Positions 23,611 through 32,674 of a DNA stretch of 64,000 bases are shown piece after piece. Source of the DNA: Micromonospora rifamycinica (lineage in GTDB: Bacteria > Actinomycetota > Actinomycetes > Mycobacteriales > Micromonosporaceae); NCBI RefSeq assembly GCF_900090265.1, contig NZ_LT607752.1:682001-746000 (forward strand), in the 5' to 3' direction. Below the pieces are notes generated by a model, which saw nothing but the letters and a program-made list of their open reading frames with translations, was not told the origin of the DNA and did no database searches. A program made the position numbers and the translations under genes. Each line of letters opens with the position of its first letter. Position 1 is the stretch's first letter.

Positions 23611-24705
23611 ATGATCGACCGGCGGCAGGTGCTGCACTTCCGCGTCCAGGCACAGCAACTGGACCGGGACGGGGGCACCCTCGCCGACACCGCGGTCCTC
23701 GACATCGGGGCGCAGGACACCGGCCCCGACGGCGGCCGGTGGGCGCTGGCCGTGCGCGGGCTCGACGTACCGAAATCGTCCCTGGCGGACCTGGTCCTGC
23801 TCTGGACCGTGCGCGGTGCGCCACACCTCTACCGACGCGCCGACGTGAACGAGGTGGCGGCGGCGGTCGCGCCGTACTCCGACGCCGACGCGAGCAAACG
23901 CATCTACGACGCCGCCAAGCCGTTGAAGGCGGCCGGCATCGGCACCCTGGCCGCCCTCGACGAGGTGGCCGCCCGGCTGCGGGACGTCGTCACCACACCG
24001 ACGGTCAAGGGGGACGCCTCCGGCCGGTTGGCCGAGCTACTGCCCCAGCCCTACCTGCGGTCCTGCCGCCCCTGCGCCGCCACCCACCTCTACGAGATGC
24101 CGTTCCGGCTGGCCGCCGTGCGGGCCGGGCTGGAGCTGCGCCCCGGCACCTCACCACCGGTCCTGCAACGCATCCCCGGATTCACCAGGGCCGCCATCTC
24201 GGGCGACCGCTTCGACCTGATCCGCGCCTACCTGCGGCTGCTCGGCCCGGCCACCCCCCAGCAGGTGGCCGACTATCTCGACGCCCCGGTCAGGGCGGTG
24301 AAGGCCCGCTGGCCCGAGGACGTGGCCGAGGTGCGGGTCGACGGAGCGGCCCGCTGGGTGCTGGCCGCCGACGAACCGGCCCTCGCCTCCTGCGACGACA
24401 CCACGGCCGTCCGTCTGCTCGGCCCGTACGACCTGTTCCTCCAGGCCAGGGACCGGGCGACCCTGGTGCCGGAGCCGGCCCACGCCAAGGAGCTGTGGCC
24501 GGTGCTGGGCCGGCCGGGTGCCGTCCTGGCCGGTGGCGAGCTGGTCGGCACCTGGCGTCCCCGCAAGTCCGGCCGGACGATGACGCTCGCCGTCCGGCCG
24601 TGGCGCACCCTGTCCGCCGCCACCCGCGACAGCATCGTCGCGCAGGCCCGACGTCTCGCCGCGCACCGGGGCGTCTCCCGGGTCGACGTCGACGTCGACG
24701 CCTGA
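23611..24705 (+). CDS. Winged-helix protein of the AlkZ/YcaQ (HTH_42) family
   Basis: 364 residues matching the HTH_42 superfamily, which includes the DNA glycosylases AlkZ and YcaQ (AlkX) that remove bulky or cross-linked bases. The catalytic Gln-x-Gln motif is present near the N-terminus (RVQAQQL, Gln13 and Gln15). Later landmarks are AATHLYEMPFRLA and GPATPQQVADYLDAPVRAVKARW (a winged helix), and a C-terminal strand region with GTWRPRKSGR. It should act on DNA in the cytosol; glycosylase activity is inferred from the motif. TAGGCT (23599-23604) lies six bases before the ATG, so the mRNA is probably leaderless. Confidence 0.82.
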   Translation: MIDRRQVLHFRVQAQQLDRDGGTLADTAVLDIGAQDTGPDGGRWALAVRGLDVPKSSLADLVLLWTVRGAPHLYRRADVNEVAAAVAPYSDADASKRIYDAAKPLKAAGIGTLAALDEVAARLRDVVTTPTVKGDASGRLAELLPQPYLRSCRPCAATHLYEMPFRLAAVRAGLELRPGTSPPVLQRIPGFTRAAISGDRFDLIRAYLRLLGPATPQQVADYLDAPVRAVKARWPEDVAEVRVDGAARWVLAADEPALASCDDTTAVRLLGPYDLFLQARDRATLVPEPAHAKELWPVLGRPGAVLAGGELVGTWRPRKSGRTMTLAVRPWRTLSAATRDSIVAQARRLAAHRGVSRVDVDVDA

Positions 24706-24749
24706 CCGGCGGCTTGACACCGGTCCACGACGGTGGGGGAGGATGCGGC

Positions 24750-25346
24750 GTGCGGGTACCACTCTCCACGCCACCCACCATTCCCGCCGGGGCGCTCGCC
24801 GCCGGCCCGCAGCCGACCCTCACCGCGCCGGGTGACCTCGTCCTGCGCCCCTGGGAACCACCCGACGCCCCGGCGTTCCTGGCCGCCTACCAGGATCCGG
24901 AGATCCGGCACTGGCACGCCCGTCATCCCGCCTCCGAGAGCCAGGTCCGGGAGTGGTTCGTGGAGTACCACCAGGCCTGGGCACGGGAGACCGGCGCCAG
25001 CTGGGCGGTGACCCGGGGCGGCGGCGAGGTGCTCGGGCGGATCGCGCTGACCAGCATGGACCTCGACGACGGTGTCGCCGGGTGTGCGTACTGGGTGCTG
25101 CCCGCCGCCCGGCGGACGGGGGTCGCCTCCCGGGCGTTGACGGCGCTCGGCGACTGGGCGCTGGACAGGGCGGGCTTCCACCGTCTGCACCTGGACCACT
25201 CGACCCGCAATGCCGCGTCCTGCCGGACCGCGCTGCGGGCCGGGTTCCTTCTGGAGGGCACCAAGCGCAGCGACGCCGTCCATCCCGACGGCCGGCACGA
25301 CATGCATCTGCACGCCCGCATCCGGGGCGACCGACCACCCACCTGA
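24750..25346 (+). CDS. GNAT-family N-acetyltransferase
   Basis: 198 residues of the RimJ/RimL type: LVLRPWEPPDAPAFLAAYQDPEI at the start, a central acetyl-CoA loop region VLPAARRTGVASRALTALGDWA, and the closing strand HLDHSTRNAASCRTALRAGFLLEG. These proteins transfer acetyl from acetyl-CoA to protein N-termini or small amines. The substrate is unknown. GTG at 24750 follows GGGGGAGG; it comes 44 bases after the AlkZ-like gene and is probably transcribed with it. Confidence 0.88.
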   Translation: MRVPLSTPPTIPAGALAAGPQPTLTAPGDLVLRPWEPPDAPAFLAAYQDPEIRHWHARHPASESQVREWFVEYHQAWARETGASWAVTRGGGEVLGRIALTSMDLDDGVAGCAYWVLPAARRTGVASRALTALGDWALDRAGFHRLHLDHSTRNAASCRTALRAGFLLEGTKRSDAVHPDGRHDMHLHARIRGDRPPT

Positions 25347-25375
25347 CACCGGCACCCCGCCCGGGGCCCCGCCGG

Positions 25376-25981
25376 TCAGAGCCAGCCGTTGGCGCGGGCG
25401 GTCCGGGCCGCCTCGATCCGGTTGCGGGTACCCGTCTTGCCGATCGCCGCCGACAGGTAGTTGCGGACGGTGCTCTCCGACAGGTGCAGCCGGGCCGCCA
25501 CGTCGGCGACCGTGGCGCCGTCCACCGCGGCGACGAGCACCTCCCGTTCCCGGTCGGTCAGCGGGTTCGGGCCGGCGGCCAGCGCGGCCGCCGCCAGGGC
25601 CGGATCGATCACCCGTTCGCCGGCCAGCACCCGGCGGACCGCGACCGCCAGCTCCTCCACCGGCCCGTCCTTGACCAGGAAACCCCGCGCCCCGGCCTCC
25701 ATCGCCCGACGTAGGTAGCCGGGCCGGCCGAAGGTGGTGAGGATCAGGACCCGGCAGGAGGGGAGCCGGCGCCGCAGCGCCGCCGCGGTGTCCAGCCCAC
25801 TGCCGTCGGGCATCTCGATGTCCAACAGGGCCACGTCGGGGCGGACCCGCAGGGCCGCCGCCAGCGCCGCCGTGCCGGTGCCGGCCTCGGCCACCACCTC
25901 CAGGTCGGGTTCGAGGTTGAGCAGCAGAGCCAACGCACTACGCATCATGCCCTGGTCCTCGGCGAGCAGCAGCCGGATCAT
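25376..25981 (-). CDS. DesR-like response regulator
   Basis: 201 residues, NarL/FixJ type. The receiver shows AEDQ, Asp54 in LLDIEMPDGSG and Lys in FLVKDGP; the helix-turn-helix reads LTDREREVLVAAVDGATVADVAARL to STVRNYLSAAIGKTG. ATG at 25981 overlaps the kinase stop by four bases. It is last in a minus-strand operon of ABC ATPase, permease, kinase and regulator. In such four-gene sets the regulator usually controls the transporter genes; the 18-bp palindrome at 28841-28858 is a candidate site. Confidence 0.92.
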   Translation of the reverse strand: MIRLLLAEDQGMMRSALALLLNLEPDLEVVAEAGTGTAALAAALRVRPDVALLDIEMPDGSGLDTAAALRRRLPSCRVLILTTFGRPGYLRRAMEAGARGFLVKDGPVEELAVAVRRVLAGERVIDPALAAAALAAGPNPLTDREREVLVAAVDGATVADVAARLHLSESTVRNYLSAAIGKTGTRNRIEAARTARANGWL

Positions 25982-27144
25982 CCGGGTGCCGACCCGTTCG
26001 CGCCGGTGGGGATCCGGGCGGTGAGCCGCGTGCCGCCGCCCCGCCCGGCGGTGACGTCCAGCTCCCCGCCGGCCCGCGCCAACCGTTCGGTGAGCCCCCG
26101 CAGGCCGTTGCCCGGCGCGATCCGGCCACCGACACCGTCGTCGTCGACGGTCAGCACCGACCCGTCGGCGTCGGTGTGCACCTCGATCGTGCACCGGGAC
26201 GCCCGGCTGTGCCGCAGGACGTTGGTCACCCCCTCGCGCAGCACCCAGCCGAACGCGTCGTCCGCCTCCACCGGCAGCGGCCGACCGGGTTGCCGCACGG
26301 TGACGGTGACGCCCCCGCCGGCCAGGGCGGTCCGGGCGCCGTCCAGTTCCCGACCGAAGCTGTGGTCCCGGTAACCGGTGACCGCCTCGCGGACCTCGGT
26401 GAGCGCGGTGCGGCCGATCCGTTCGATGTCGGCGGCCTCCGCCGCCGCCCGTCCCGGATCGGTCGGGGCGAGCCGCCGCACCACCTCCGCCTTCACCACC
26501 ACCAGGGACAGCGTGTGACCGAGCAGGTCGTGCAGGTCCCGGGCGAACCGGAGCCGTTCCTGCTCGACCGCCCTGCGGGCCAGCTCCTGCTGGGTACTGC
26601 GCAGCTCCTCCACCAGCCGGGCCGTCCGCGCGAACGCCAGGGTCAGGGTGCCGGCGAGTACCGTGATCAGCGCCGACCCGGTGATGTCGCCGGCCGGCAC
26701 CCGGTGCGCCACCCCGATCACCAGGACGGCGGCGGCACTGCCCCCCACCCAGGCGAACCCCCGGATCGGCTGGACCAGCCCGACCGCCCCGGCCGTCGCG
26801 ACGTACACCAGCAGGATCAGCCAGCCCTCCGGGCCACCGGCGTACGCGCCCGCGAGGCCCACTCCGAGCGCCGCGAACACCACCAGGCCGAGGTGGCAGA
26901 GCAGCGGCGGCACCGCCAGGTCGGCCACCGGAACCGCCACCAGCGCGAGGTAGAGCAGGGCGAAGGTGCCCAGCCCGGTGGCCGCGACCGCCGTCGGGCG
27001 TACCTGCCCGTGGGCGATCGCGGTGGCCGGTGGCAGCAGCAGCCAGAACCAGAGCGTGTGCGAGGCCACCAGCAGCAGTCCGCGCCGGTGGGGGCCGCGG
27101 CCGGTGGCGGGGGCCGCGCTGGGGGCGCCGGGCATGGTCGACAC
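25978..27144 (-). CDS. DesK-like sensor histidine kinase
   Basis: 388 residues with four to five membrane helices (about 22-170), a linker coiled coil (EELRSTQQELARRAVEQER) and the H-box FARDLHDLLGHTLS containing His205, as in DesK. N-box LREGVTNVLRHS and G-boxes DDDGVGG and GNGLRGLTERL follow. DesK-type kinases often sense membrane state; whether this one does is unknown. The start is GTG 27144 or ATG 27135; neither has a strong ribosome site. It lies 12 bases after the permease gene. Confidence 0.9.
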   Translation of the reverse strand: MSTMPGAPSAAPATGRGPHRRGLLLVASHTLWFWLLLPPATAIAHGQVRPTAVAATGLGTFALLYLALVAVPVADLAVPPLLCHLGLVVFAALGVGLAGAYAGGPEGWLILLVYVATAGAVGLVQPIRGFAWVGGSAAAVLVIGVAHRVPAGDITGSALITVLAGTLTLAFARTARLVEELRSTQQELARRAVEQERLRFARDLHDLLGHTLSLVVVKAEVVRRLAPTDPGRAAAEAADIERIGRTALTEVREAVTGYRDHSFGRELDGARTALAGGGVTVTVRQPGRPLPVEADDAFGWVLREGVTNVLRHSRASRCTIEVHTDADGSVLTVDDDGVGGRIAPGNGLRGLTERLARAGGELDVTAGRGGGTRLTARIPTGANGSAPG

Positions 27145-27156
27145 GGTAGCCGGATC

Positions 27157-27888
27157 TCAGCGCCGCGCGGTCGACCGGTGGTACGCCGCCGCGGCGAGCA
27201 CCGCGAAGGCCACCGTCCACCCCGCGAGCACCGCCAGTCCGGACGGGCTGGGTGCCAGACCACCGGCCGCCCGCCAACCGAGTTCGGCGAACCGGTACGT
27301 CGGCAGCGCGTGCGCCAGGTGCCGCAGCGCGTCGGGGAAGTACGCCACCGGCACCAGCAGACCGCCGAGCACCGAGAGGCCGAGGAAGGCCAGGAAGTTG
27401 GCCGGCTGGGCGAGCTGCGGGGTGAGGCCGTACCCGATGGCGAGCCCGAGCAGCGCGAACGGCACCGTGCCGGCCCACATCAGCACCAGCAGGGCGACCC
27501 ACCGGCCGGCGGACAGCTCGACGTGGTGCTGGAACCGCCCGGCGACGCCCACCGCGACCAGCGCGGGCACCGCACTCAGGGTGCTGACCAGTGCCTTCAC
27601 CGTGACCACCCGGCGGGGCGGCAGCGGGGTGACCCGCAGGTGGTGCAGCCAGCGGACGGCGCGTTCCTGGGCCACCGCGGAGCCGACCGAGAGCACCCCG
27701 GCCATCGCGCCGTAGCCGGCCAGGCCGACCATGAGCGCGACGGTGGCGGTGAGGCCCTCCAGCCGGTCGCCGGTCGCGGGCAGGCCCGAGAAGATCAGGT
27801 ACGTGACCACCGGGCCGAGCACGGTGAACAGGGTCAGCCGCAGGTCCCGGACCAGCCGGCGCAGCTCGAAGGAGAGGTAGGCGCGCAT
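27157..27888 (-). CDS. ABC-2 type exporter permease
   Basis: 243 residues with six hydrophobic helices, of the ABC-2/DrrB-like type. Landmarks are the N-terminal amphipathic FELRRLVRDLR, the loop VAQERAVRWLHHLRVTPLPPRR after helix 2, and a late PVAYFPDALRHLAHALP. With the ATPase encoded one base upstream it should export a lipid, peptide or drug. It is in one operon with a DesK-like kinase and regulator. Confidence 0.9.
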   Translation of the reverse strand: MRAYLSFELRRLVRDLRLTLFTVLGPVVTYLIFSGLPATGDRLEGLTATVALMVGLAGYGAMAGVLSVGSAVAQERAVRWLHHLRVTPLPPRRVVTVKALVSTLSAVPALVAVGVAGRFQHHVELSAGRWVALLVLMWAGTVPFALLGLAIGYGLTPQLAQPANFLAFLGLSVLGGLLVPVAYFPDALRHLAHALPTYRFAELGWRAAGGLAPSPSGLAVLAGWTVAFAVLAAAAYHRSTARR

Positions 27889-27889
27889 C

Positions 27890-28783
27890 TCAGTGTTCCC
27901 CTTCCGGAGCGGTGAGGGCGAGGAACGCCGCCTCCAGCCCGGCGTCGGTGACCGACAGACCCCGGAATCCCCGGCCGGTGGCCAGCGCCAGCACGGTCGC
28001 GTCGGCGTCGTCGGTGGTGAGCGACACCCGCCCGGCGTCCACCCGCACCGACCGGACGCCGGGCAGCAGGTCGAGGCCCGTCACCGGCCCGTCGGCGAGG
28101 TCGAAGGCCACCGTGCGGCCGCCGGCCAGCGTCCGTAGCCGCGCGGGCGGGGCGTCGGCCACCACCCGCCCGCCGGCCAGCATCACCACCCGGTCGGCGT
28201 ACTCGTCGGCCTCGTGCAGGTGGTGGGTGCTGAACAGGACGGTGTGGCCGTCGGCGGCGTACCGGCGGATCGCCGCCCAGAAGACCTGCCGGGCGGCGAC
28301 GTCCAGGGCCGCGCCGGGTTCGTCCAGGACCAGCAGATCCGGGCCGCCGGCCATCGCGAAGGCGAACCGGGCGCGCTGGCTCTCGCCACCGGAGAGCCGG
28401 TCCAGCCGGCGGTCGGCCCGGTCGGTCAGCCCGGCCAGGGCGAGCACCCGGGCGGTGTCCAGCGGACGGGGATACAGGGCACGGGCGAGTTCGATCACGT
28501 CCCGCACCGTGGCGCCGGCCGGGAACCCGGCGTCCTGGAGCATCGCCCCGACCCGGCCGGCCCGGACCGCCTCGACCGGCGACCGGCCGAACAGGGTCAC
28601 CGTTCCCGTGTCGGGCGGGGTGAGGCCGAGCAGGAGCGCGATAGTGGTCGTCTTTCCCGCGCCGTTGGGGCCGAGCAGGGCGACCGTGCTGCCCGGGGCG
28701 ATGGTCAGGTCGATCCCGTCGACGGCCCGGACGGGGCCGAACCGCCGGGTGAGCCCGGTCAGGCGTACCGCGGTGTCATCCAT
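27890..28783 (-). CDS. ABC exporter ATPase
   Basis: 297 residues: Walker A GPNGAGKT (38-45), Q-loop MLQDAGF, signature LSGGESQR, Walker B LLVLDEPGAALD and the switch His in STHHLHEAD. It forms the motor for the ABC-2 permease that follows. The start ATG at 28783 comes eight bases after TAGCGT, a likely -10, so the mRNA may be leaderless. It is the first gene of the four-gene operon. Confidence 0.92.
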   Translation of the reverse strand: MDDTAVRLTGLTRRFGPVRAVDGIDLTIAPGSTVALLGPNGAGKTTTIALLLGLTPPDTGTVTLFGRSPVEAVRAGRVGAMLQDAGFPAGATVRDVIELARALYPRPLDTARVLALAGLTDRADRRLDRLSGGESQRARFAFAMAGGPDLLVLDEPGAALDVAARQVFWAAIRRYAADGHTVLFSTHHLHEADEYADRVVMLAGGRVVADAPPARLRTLAGGRTVAFDLADGPVTGLDLLPGVRSVRVDAGRVSLTTDDADATVLALATGRGFRGLSVTDAGLEAAFLALTAPEGEH

Positions 28784-28840
28784 GCCGGTCACGCTAGGCA
28801 GCCGGGGCCGACGGTGGCAGAGCGGGCGGTACCCGGCCGG

Positions 28841-28858
28841 CCGGGACAAATGTCCCGG
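28841..28858. promoter_or_regulatory. 18-bp palindrome, candidate response-regulator operator
   Basis: CCGGGACA-AA-TGTCCCGG lies 58 bases upstream of the ABC operon start on its promoter side. NarL/DesR-type regulators bind as dimers to dyads of about this size, so it may be the target of the regulator encoded at the end of the operon. It could also fold as a hairpin. Confidence 0.5.
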
Positions 28859-29197
28859 CGGACGCTCGGCTCGGCGCAGCGCCGCCACGCTCGACCGGTG
28901 CCGGCCCGCCGGTCGCCACCCTCCATGTGTGCGGCCCCCACCGGTCGCCACGCTCGACGGGCACCGGCCCAGGCACCACCCGTTGCCGGTCGCCGTCCAC
29001 GATGGTGAGCGTCCGCGTGCCCGCGCTCCACCGTGGACCGCCTACACCGTCGGGCTTCGCCGTCGCGTCGACTTTACGGATGATGTCTGTCGACACCGGA
29101 CCCGTCATAGCGTGGGCTTCCCGGGACAGCCCGGCGTGGCCCACGACCGCCACGCCACCCGGCCCGTTCCCCGACCTGGTGAAGTGAGGCCCTCTCG
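28859..29197. other. Intergenic region before the metalloprotease gene
   Basis: About 340 bases with no convincing gene. Contains two imperfect copies of a 25-bp segment (around 28881 and 28946, GCCACGCTCGAC.GG..CCGGCC). The metalloprotease promoter is not obvious. Confidence 0.35.
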
Positions 29198-32100
29198 ATG
29201 ACGGTTCCACCCCCCGACTCCGCTGGTCCAGGCCGCCGCCGGCTGGCCGGACTGCTCGCCGCCGTGCTGGCCGCCACCGTGCTGCCGCTCACCGGTGGCA
29301 CGGCGGCGGTCGCCGCGCCGGCCGACCCCGGCCCCTGGCGGCAGCTGCCCGGCGAGTCGTCGACGAACGCCCGCGACGGGCGGGTGCCCGACATCCGCGC
29401 CGAGCGGTTCACCGCGTACACCCTGGACCGGGCCGTGCTGGCGGACACCCTGGCCGACGCCCCGGCCGAGCGGTCCGGCGCGGCCCGGCGCGGCCAACCG
29501 GCGCTGACCGTCGCGCTGCCCACCCCGACCGGCCGGTTCCAGCGGTTCGCCCTGGTCGACTCGCCGGTGATGGAGCCGGGGCTCGCCGCCCGGCATCCCG
29601 AGATCAGCACGTACGTCGGCCGGGGGCTGGACGACCCGACCGCGACCATCCGGGCCGACCTGACCCCGCTGGGCTTCCACGCCTCGGTCCGGTCGGCTGA
29701 CGGCAACTGGTACCTCGACCCGTACTACCACGCCGACCAGAGCGTCTACGCCAGCTACTTCGCCCGGGACCTGCTCGACACCGATCCGGCCCGGACCGAG
29801 CGGGAGGACGTCCCGGCGGCGGCCGGGGCGTCCACGCCGCAGGCGGCCGGGGACGAGCCGGCGGGCGCGCCGGTCACCCTGCGCACCTACCGGCTGGCGC
29901 TGGTCACCGACCCCTCGTACGCCACCTTCTTCGGCGCGGAGAACGTCACCGCGGCCAAGGTCACCCTGGTCAACCGGGTCACCCAGATCTACGAGGACGA
30001 GACGGCGATCCGGCTGGTGCTGGTCAACGACACCGACCGGACCAACCTGAACACCGCCGCCCTGGCCACCGAGCCGAACGGGCCGTGCGGCGCGGCGGCC
30101 TGCTACACCGCGGCGCAGATCTCCTCGTGCACCAGCTCGCTGCTCAACCGCAACCGGATCGTGCTCGGCCAGCTCGTCGGCGCGGGCAACTACGACGTGG
30201 GGCACATCGGTCTGGGCCTGCCCGGCGGCGGGGTGGCCGGGCTCGGCGTGGTCGGGCTGGACGGCAAGGCCCGGGGCTGCACCGGCCTACCGACCCCGGT
30301 CGGCGACTTCTACGCCGTCGACTACGTGGCGCACGAGATCGGGCACCAGTTCGCCGGCAACCACACCTTCAACGGCACCCAGTACAACTGCTCCGGCAGC
30401 AACCGCAGCGCCGCCAACTCGTACGAGCCGGGCAGCGGATCGTCGATCATGGCGTACGCGGGCATCTGCCAGCAGGACAACCTCCAGCCGCACAGCGACC
30501 CGTACTGGTCGCAGCGCAGCTACACCGAGATCAGCACGTTCGTCGCCGGCACCCGTCCGGCGCTCAACGAGGTGCAGACCGTCTCGCTGTCCGGGTTCGA
30601 CACCGACGGCGACTCGTTCACGCTCAGCTACGCGGGGCAGTCCTCGGCGCCGGTCGTGCGCGGCGGCAACTACACCGCGGCCGGGATCCGGGCGGCCGTC
30701 GAGTCGATCACCGGCTGGCCGGCCGGGGCCACCGTCAGCGTGACCGCCTTCGGCGGGCTCGGCGCCCCCAACGACACCGGCTTCCAGGTCACCTTCAACG
30801 GTGGTCCGGTGGTCGGGGTCGACGTGCCGGCGCTCGGGCTGACCGATACCGTGGGCACGTCCGGCTTCGTCGGCGAGACCGCCCAGGGCGGCCCGGCCGG
30901 CAACAACGGTTTCCAGACCGCGCAGACCGGCAACCGGGCACCCGTGGTCACCGTGCCGGCCGCGGCGTACACCATTCCGGCGCGGACCCCGTTCGCGTTG
31001 ACCGGTGGCGCGACCGACGCCGACGGCGACACCGTGCGCTACCTGTGGGAGCAGAACGACCGGGGCGGCAGCGCCGGCACCGCGCTGGTCAGCAACACCA
31101 AGACCAACGGCCCGCTGTTCCGGCAGTTCGGCGAGGCGGCGGTGGTCAGCCCGAGCGACGCGCTGGAGTACCACTCGCCGGGGCAGAACGCGGTCACCAC
31201 CGACCCGACCCGGCACTTCCCGAATCTGGCCCAGATCGCGGCGAACAACACCAACGCGGCCACCGGGGCCTGCCCGGCCGCGCCGGCTCCGCCGGCCACC
31301 GGTGGGGCGAGCAACGTGCCGGCGGCGACCGTGGACTGCTACTCGGAGTTCCTGCCCACCGCCGACTGGGTCGGCGTCGCCAACGACCGGACCCTGCACT
31401 TCCGGCTCACCGGCCGGGACGGCCACCCCGGTGGCGGCGGGATCGGCAGCGCCGACGTGGCGCTGACGGTCGCCCCGACGGCCGGGCCGTTCCTGGTCAC
31501 CTCGCCGGCGACGTCAACGGCGTACCTGGGCGGCGGCACCGTGCCGGTCACCTGGGACGTGGCCGGCACGGACGCCGCCCCGATCAACGTGAGCGAGGTG
31601 CGGATCTCGCTCTCCGTCGACGGCGGGGCCACCTTCCCGCACGTGCTGGCCGAGCGCACCCCGAACACCGGGGCGGCGACGGTGACGCTGCCGAACGTGG
31701 ACACCGCCCGGGGCCGGCTGAAGATCGAGGCGGTCGGCAACGTCTTCTTCGACCTGAGCGACGCCGACCTCACCGTCACCCGGGTCCGGGCGGCCGCTGT
31801 CACCTACACCGGTGACGCCCTGGCCTCCCCGGTGGACGACGCCGACTCCACCGGTGTGCTGCTGCGGGCCACCGTCCTCGGTGGCGGCGGTGACGTCCGC
31901 AACGCCACGGTGACCTTCACCGAGGGCGGCGAGACCCTCTGCACGGCGGTCGCGACGCCGTTCGGCGCGGCAGCGGACGACGGCTCGGCCAGTTGCCGCG
32001 CCGTGCTGCCGCACGGCGCGCATCCGGTCACCGCCACGCTGTCGGGGGCGTACACCGGCAGCACGACGGCCACCGTCACGGTGGCCGGCGGGTACGGCCG

Positions 32101-32563
32101 GACGGTCACCGGCTCGGGCTACCTCAGGGGCGGGGCCACCGCCGGTGGTTACCCGCTCGACGACGACCGGCGCATCGAGGTGACCCTGGACGGCCGGATC
32201 AACAACGGCAAGAAGCTGGCCGGCAATGTGAAGGTCGGCTACAAGTCGGCAGGCAAGCGGTACAAGTTCCAGAGCACGGCGCTGGAGTCGTTCGGCGTCG
32301 CCGTCGGGGCCGGGGAACCGGTCGCCGACCTGCGTTACCAGGTCACCCTGTATGACATCTCCACCGCGCAGAACCCGGTCCCGCTGGCCACCGGGTTGAC
32401 CATGCGGGTGACCGCCACCGACCGGGGCGAGCCGGGCCGGCGCGACGGCATCGGCATCACCGTCTTCGACGGTGACCGGCTGCTCTTCTCCTCCGACTGG
32501 ACCGGCGCGTCGACCCGGGAGAGCACCCTGACCGCCTCCGGTGGCAACCTCACCATCGGCTGA
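29198..32563 (+). CDS. Secreted reprolysin-like zinc metalloprotease, multidomain (1121 aa)
   Basis: A secreted metzincin protease. It has a signal peptide (1-40, ending AAVAA-PAD) and a propeptide region to about residue 225. The catalytic domain holds the full metzincin zinc motif HEIGHQFAGNH (379-389) and a Met-turn SSIMAYAG near 414, as in M12B-type reprolysins. The insert around 560-750 carries a cadherin-like DTDGDSF and a DADGDTVRYLWEQND repeat. Then come an Ig-like domain, a Big-type repeat (VTYTGDALASPVDDADSTG) and a C-terminal beta-rich domain. The product probably digests extracellular protein, and the C-terminal domains may bind substrate or surface. Six Cys in the catalytic part suggest disulfides. 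A strong terminator follows. Confidence 0.88.
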   Translation: MTVPPPDSAGPGRRRLAGLLAAVLAATVLPLTGGTAAVAAPADPGPWRQLPGESSTNARDGRVPDIRAERFTAYTLDRAVLADTLADAPAERSGAARRGQPALTVALPTPTGRFQRFALVDSPVMEPGLAARHPEISTYVGRGLDDPTATIRADLTPLGFHASVRSADGNWYLDPYYHADQSVYASYFARDLLDTDPARTEREDVPAAAGASTPQAAGDEPAGAPVTLRTYRLALVTDPSYATFFGAENVTAAKVTLVNRVTQIYEDETAIRLVLVNDTDRTNLNTAALATEPNGPCGAAACYTAAQISSCTSSLLNRNRIVLGQLVGAGNYDVGHIGLGLPGGGVAGLGVVGLDGKARGCTGLPTPVGDFYAVDYVAHEIGHQFAGNHTFNGTQYNCSGSNRSAANSYEPGSGSSIMAYAGICQQDNLQPHSDPYWSQRSYTEISTFVAGTRPALNEVQTVSLSGFDTDGDSFTLSYAGQSSAPVVRGGNYTAAGIRAAVESITGWPAGATVSVTAFGGLGAPNDTGFQVTFNGGPVVGVDVPALGLTDTVGTSGFVGETAQGGPAGNNGFQTAQTGNRAPVVTVPAAAYTIPARTPFALTGGATDADGDTVRYLWEQNDRGGSAGTALVSNTKTNGPLFRQFGEAAVVSPSDALEYHSPGQNAVTTDPTRHFPNLAQIAANNTNAATGACPAAPAPPATGGASNVPAATVDCYSEFLPTADWVGVANDRTLHFRLTGRDGHPGGGGIGSADVALTVAPTAGPFLVTSPATSTAYLGGGTVPVTWDVAGTDAAPINVSEVRISLSVDGGATFPHVLAERTPNTGAATVTLPNVDTARGRLKIEAVGNVFFDLSDADLTVTRVRAAAVTYTGDALASPVDDADSTGVLLRATVLGGGGDVRNATVTFTEGGETLCTAVATPFGAAADDGSASCRAVLPHGAHPVTATLSGAYTGSTTATVTVAGGYGRTVTGSGYLRGGATAGGYPLDDDRRIEVTLDGRINNGKKLAGNVKVGYKSAGKRYKFQSTALESFGVAVGAGEPVADLRYQVTLYDISTAQNPVPLATGLTMRVTATDRGEPGRRDGIGITVFDGDRLLFSSDWTGASTRESTLTASGGNLTIG

Positions 32564-32582
32564 CCAGGCGCACCGCGACACC

Positions 32583-32621
32583 CGGCGTCCTCTCCCGCCC
32601 ACCCGGCGGGGGAGGACGCCG
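32583..32621 (+). terminator. Terminator of the metalloprotease gene
   Basis: 17-bp stem (32583-32599 with 32605-32621, one G-U pair) and a five-base loop, 19 bases after the stop codon. Confidence 0.8.
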
Positions 32622-32674
32622 GTCTGTGCCCGGGCGGTGGACGGGGCGCGTCGGGCACCCGGCACGATGAGGGG

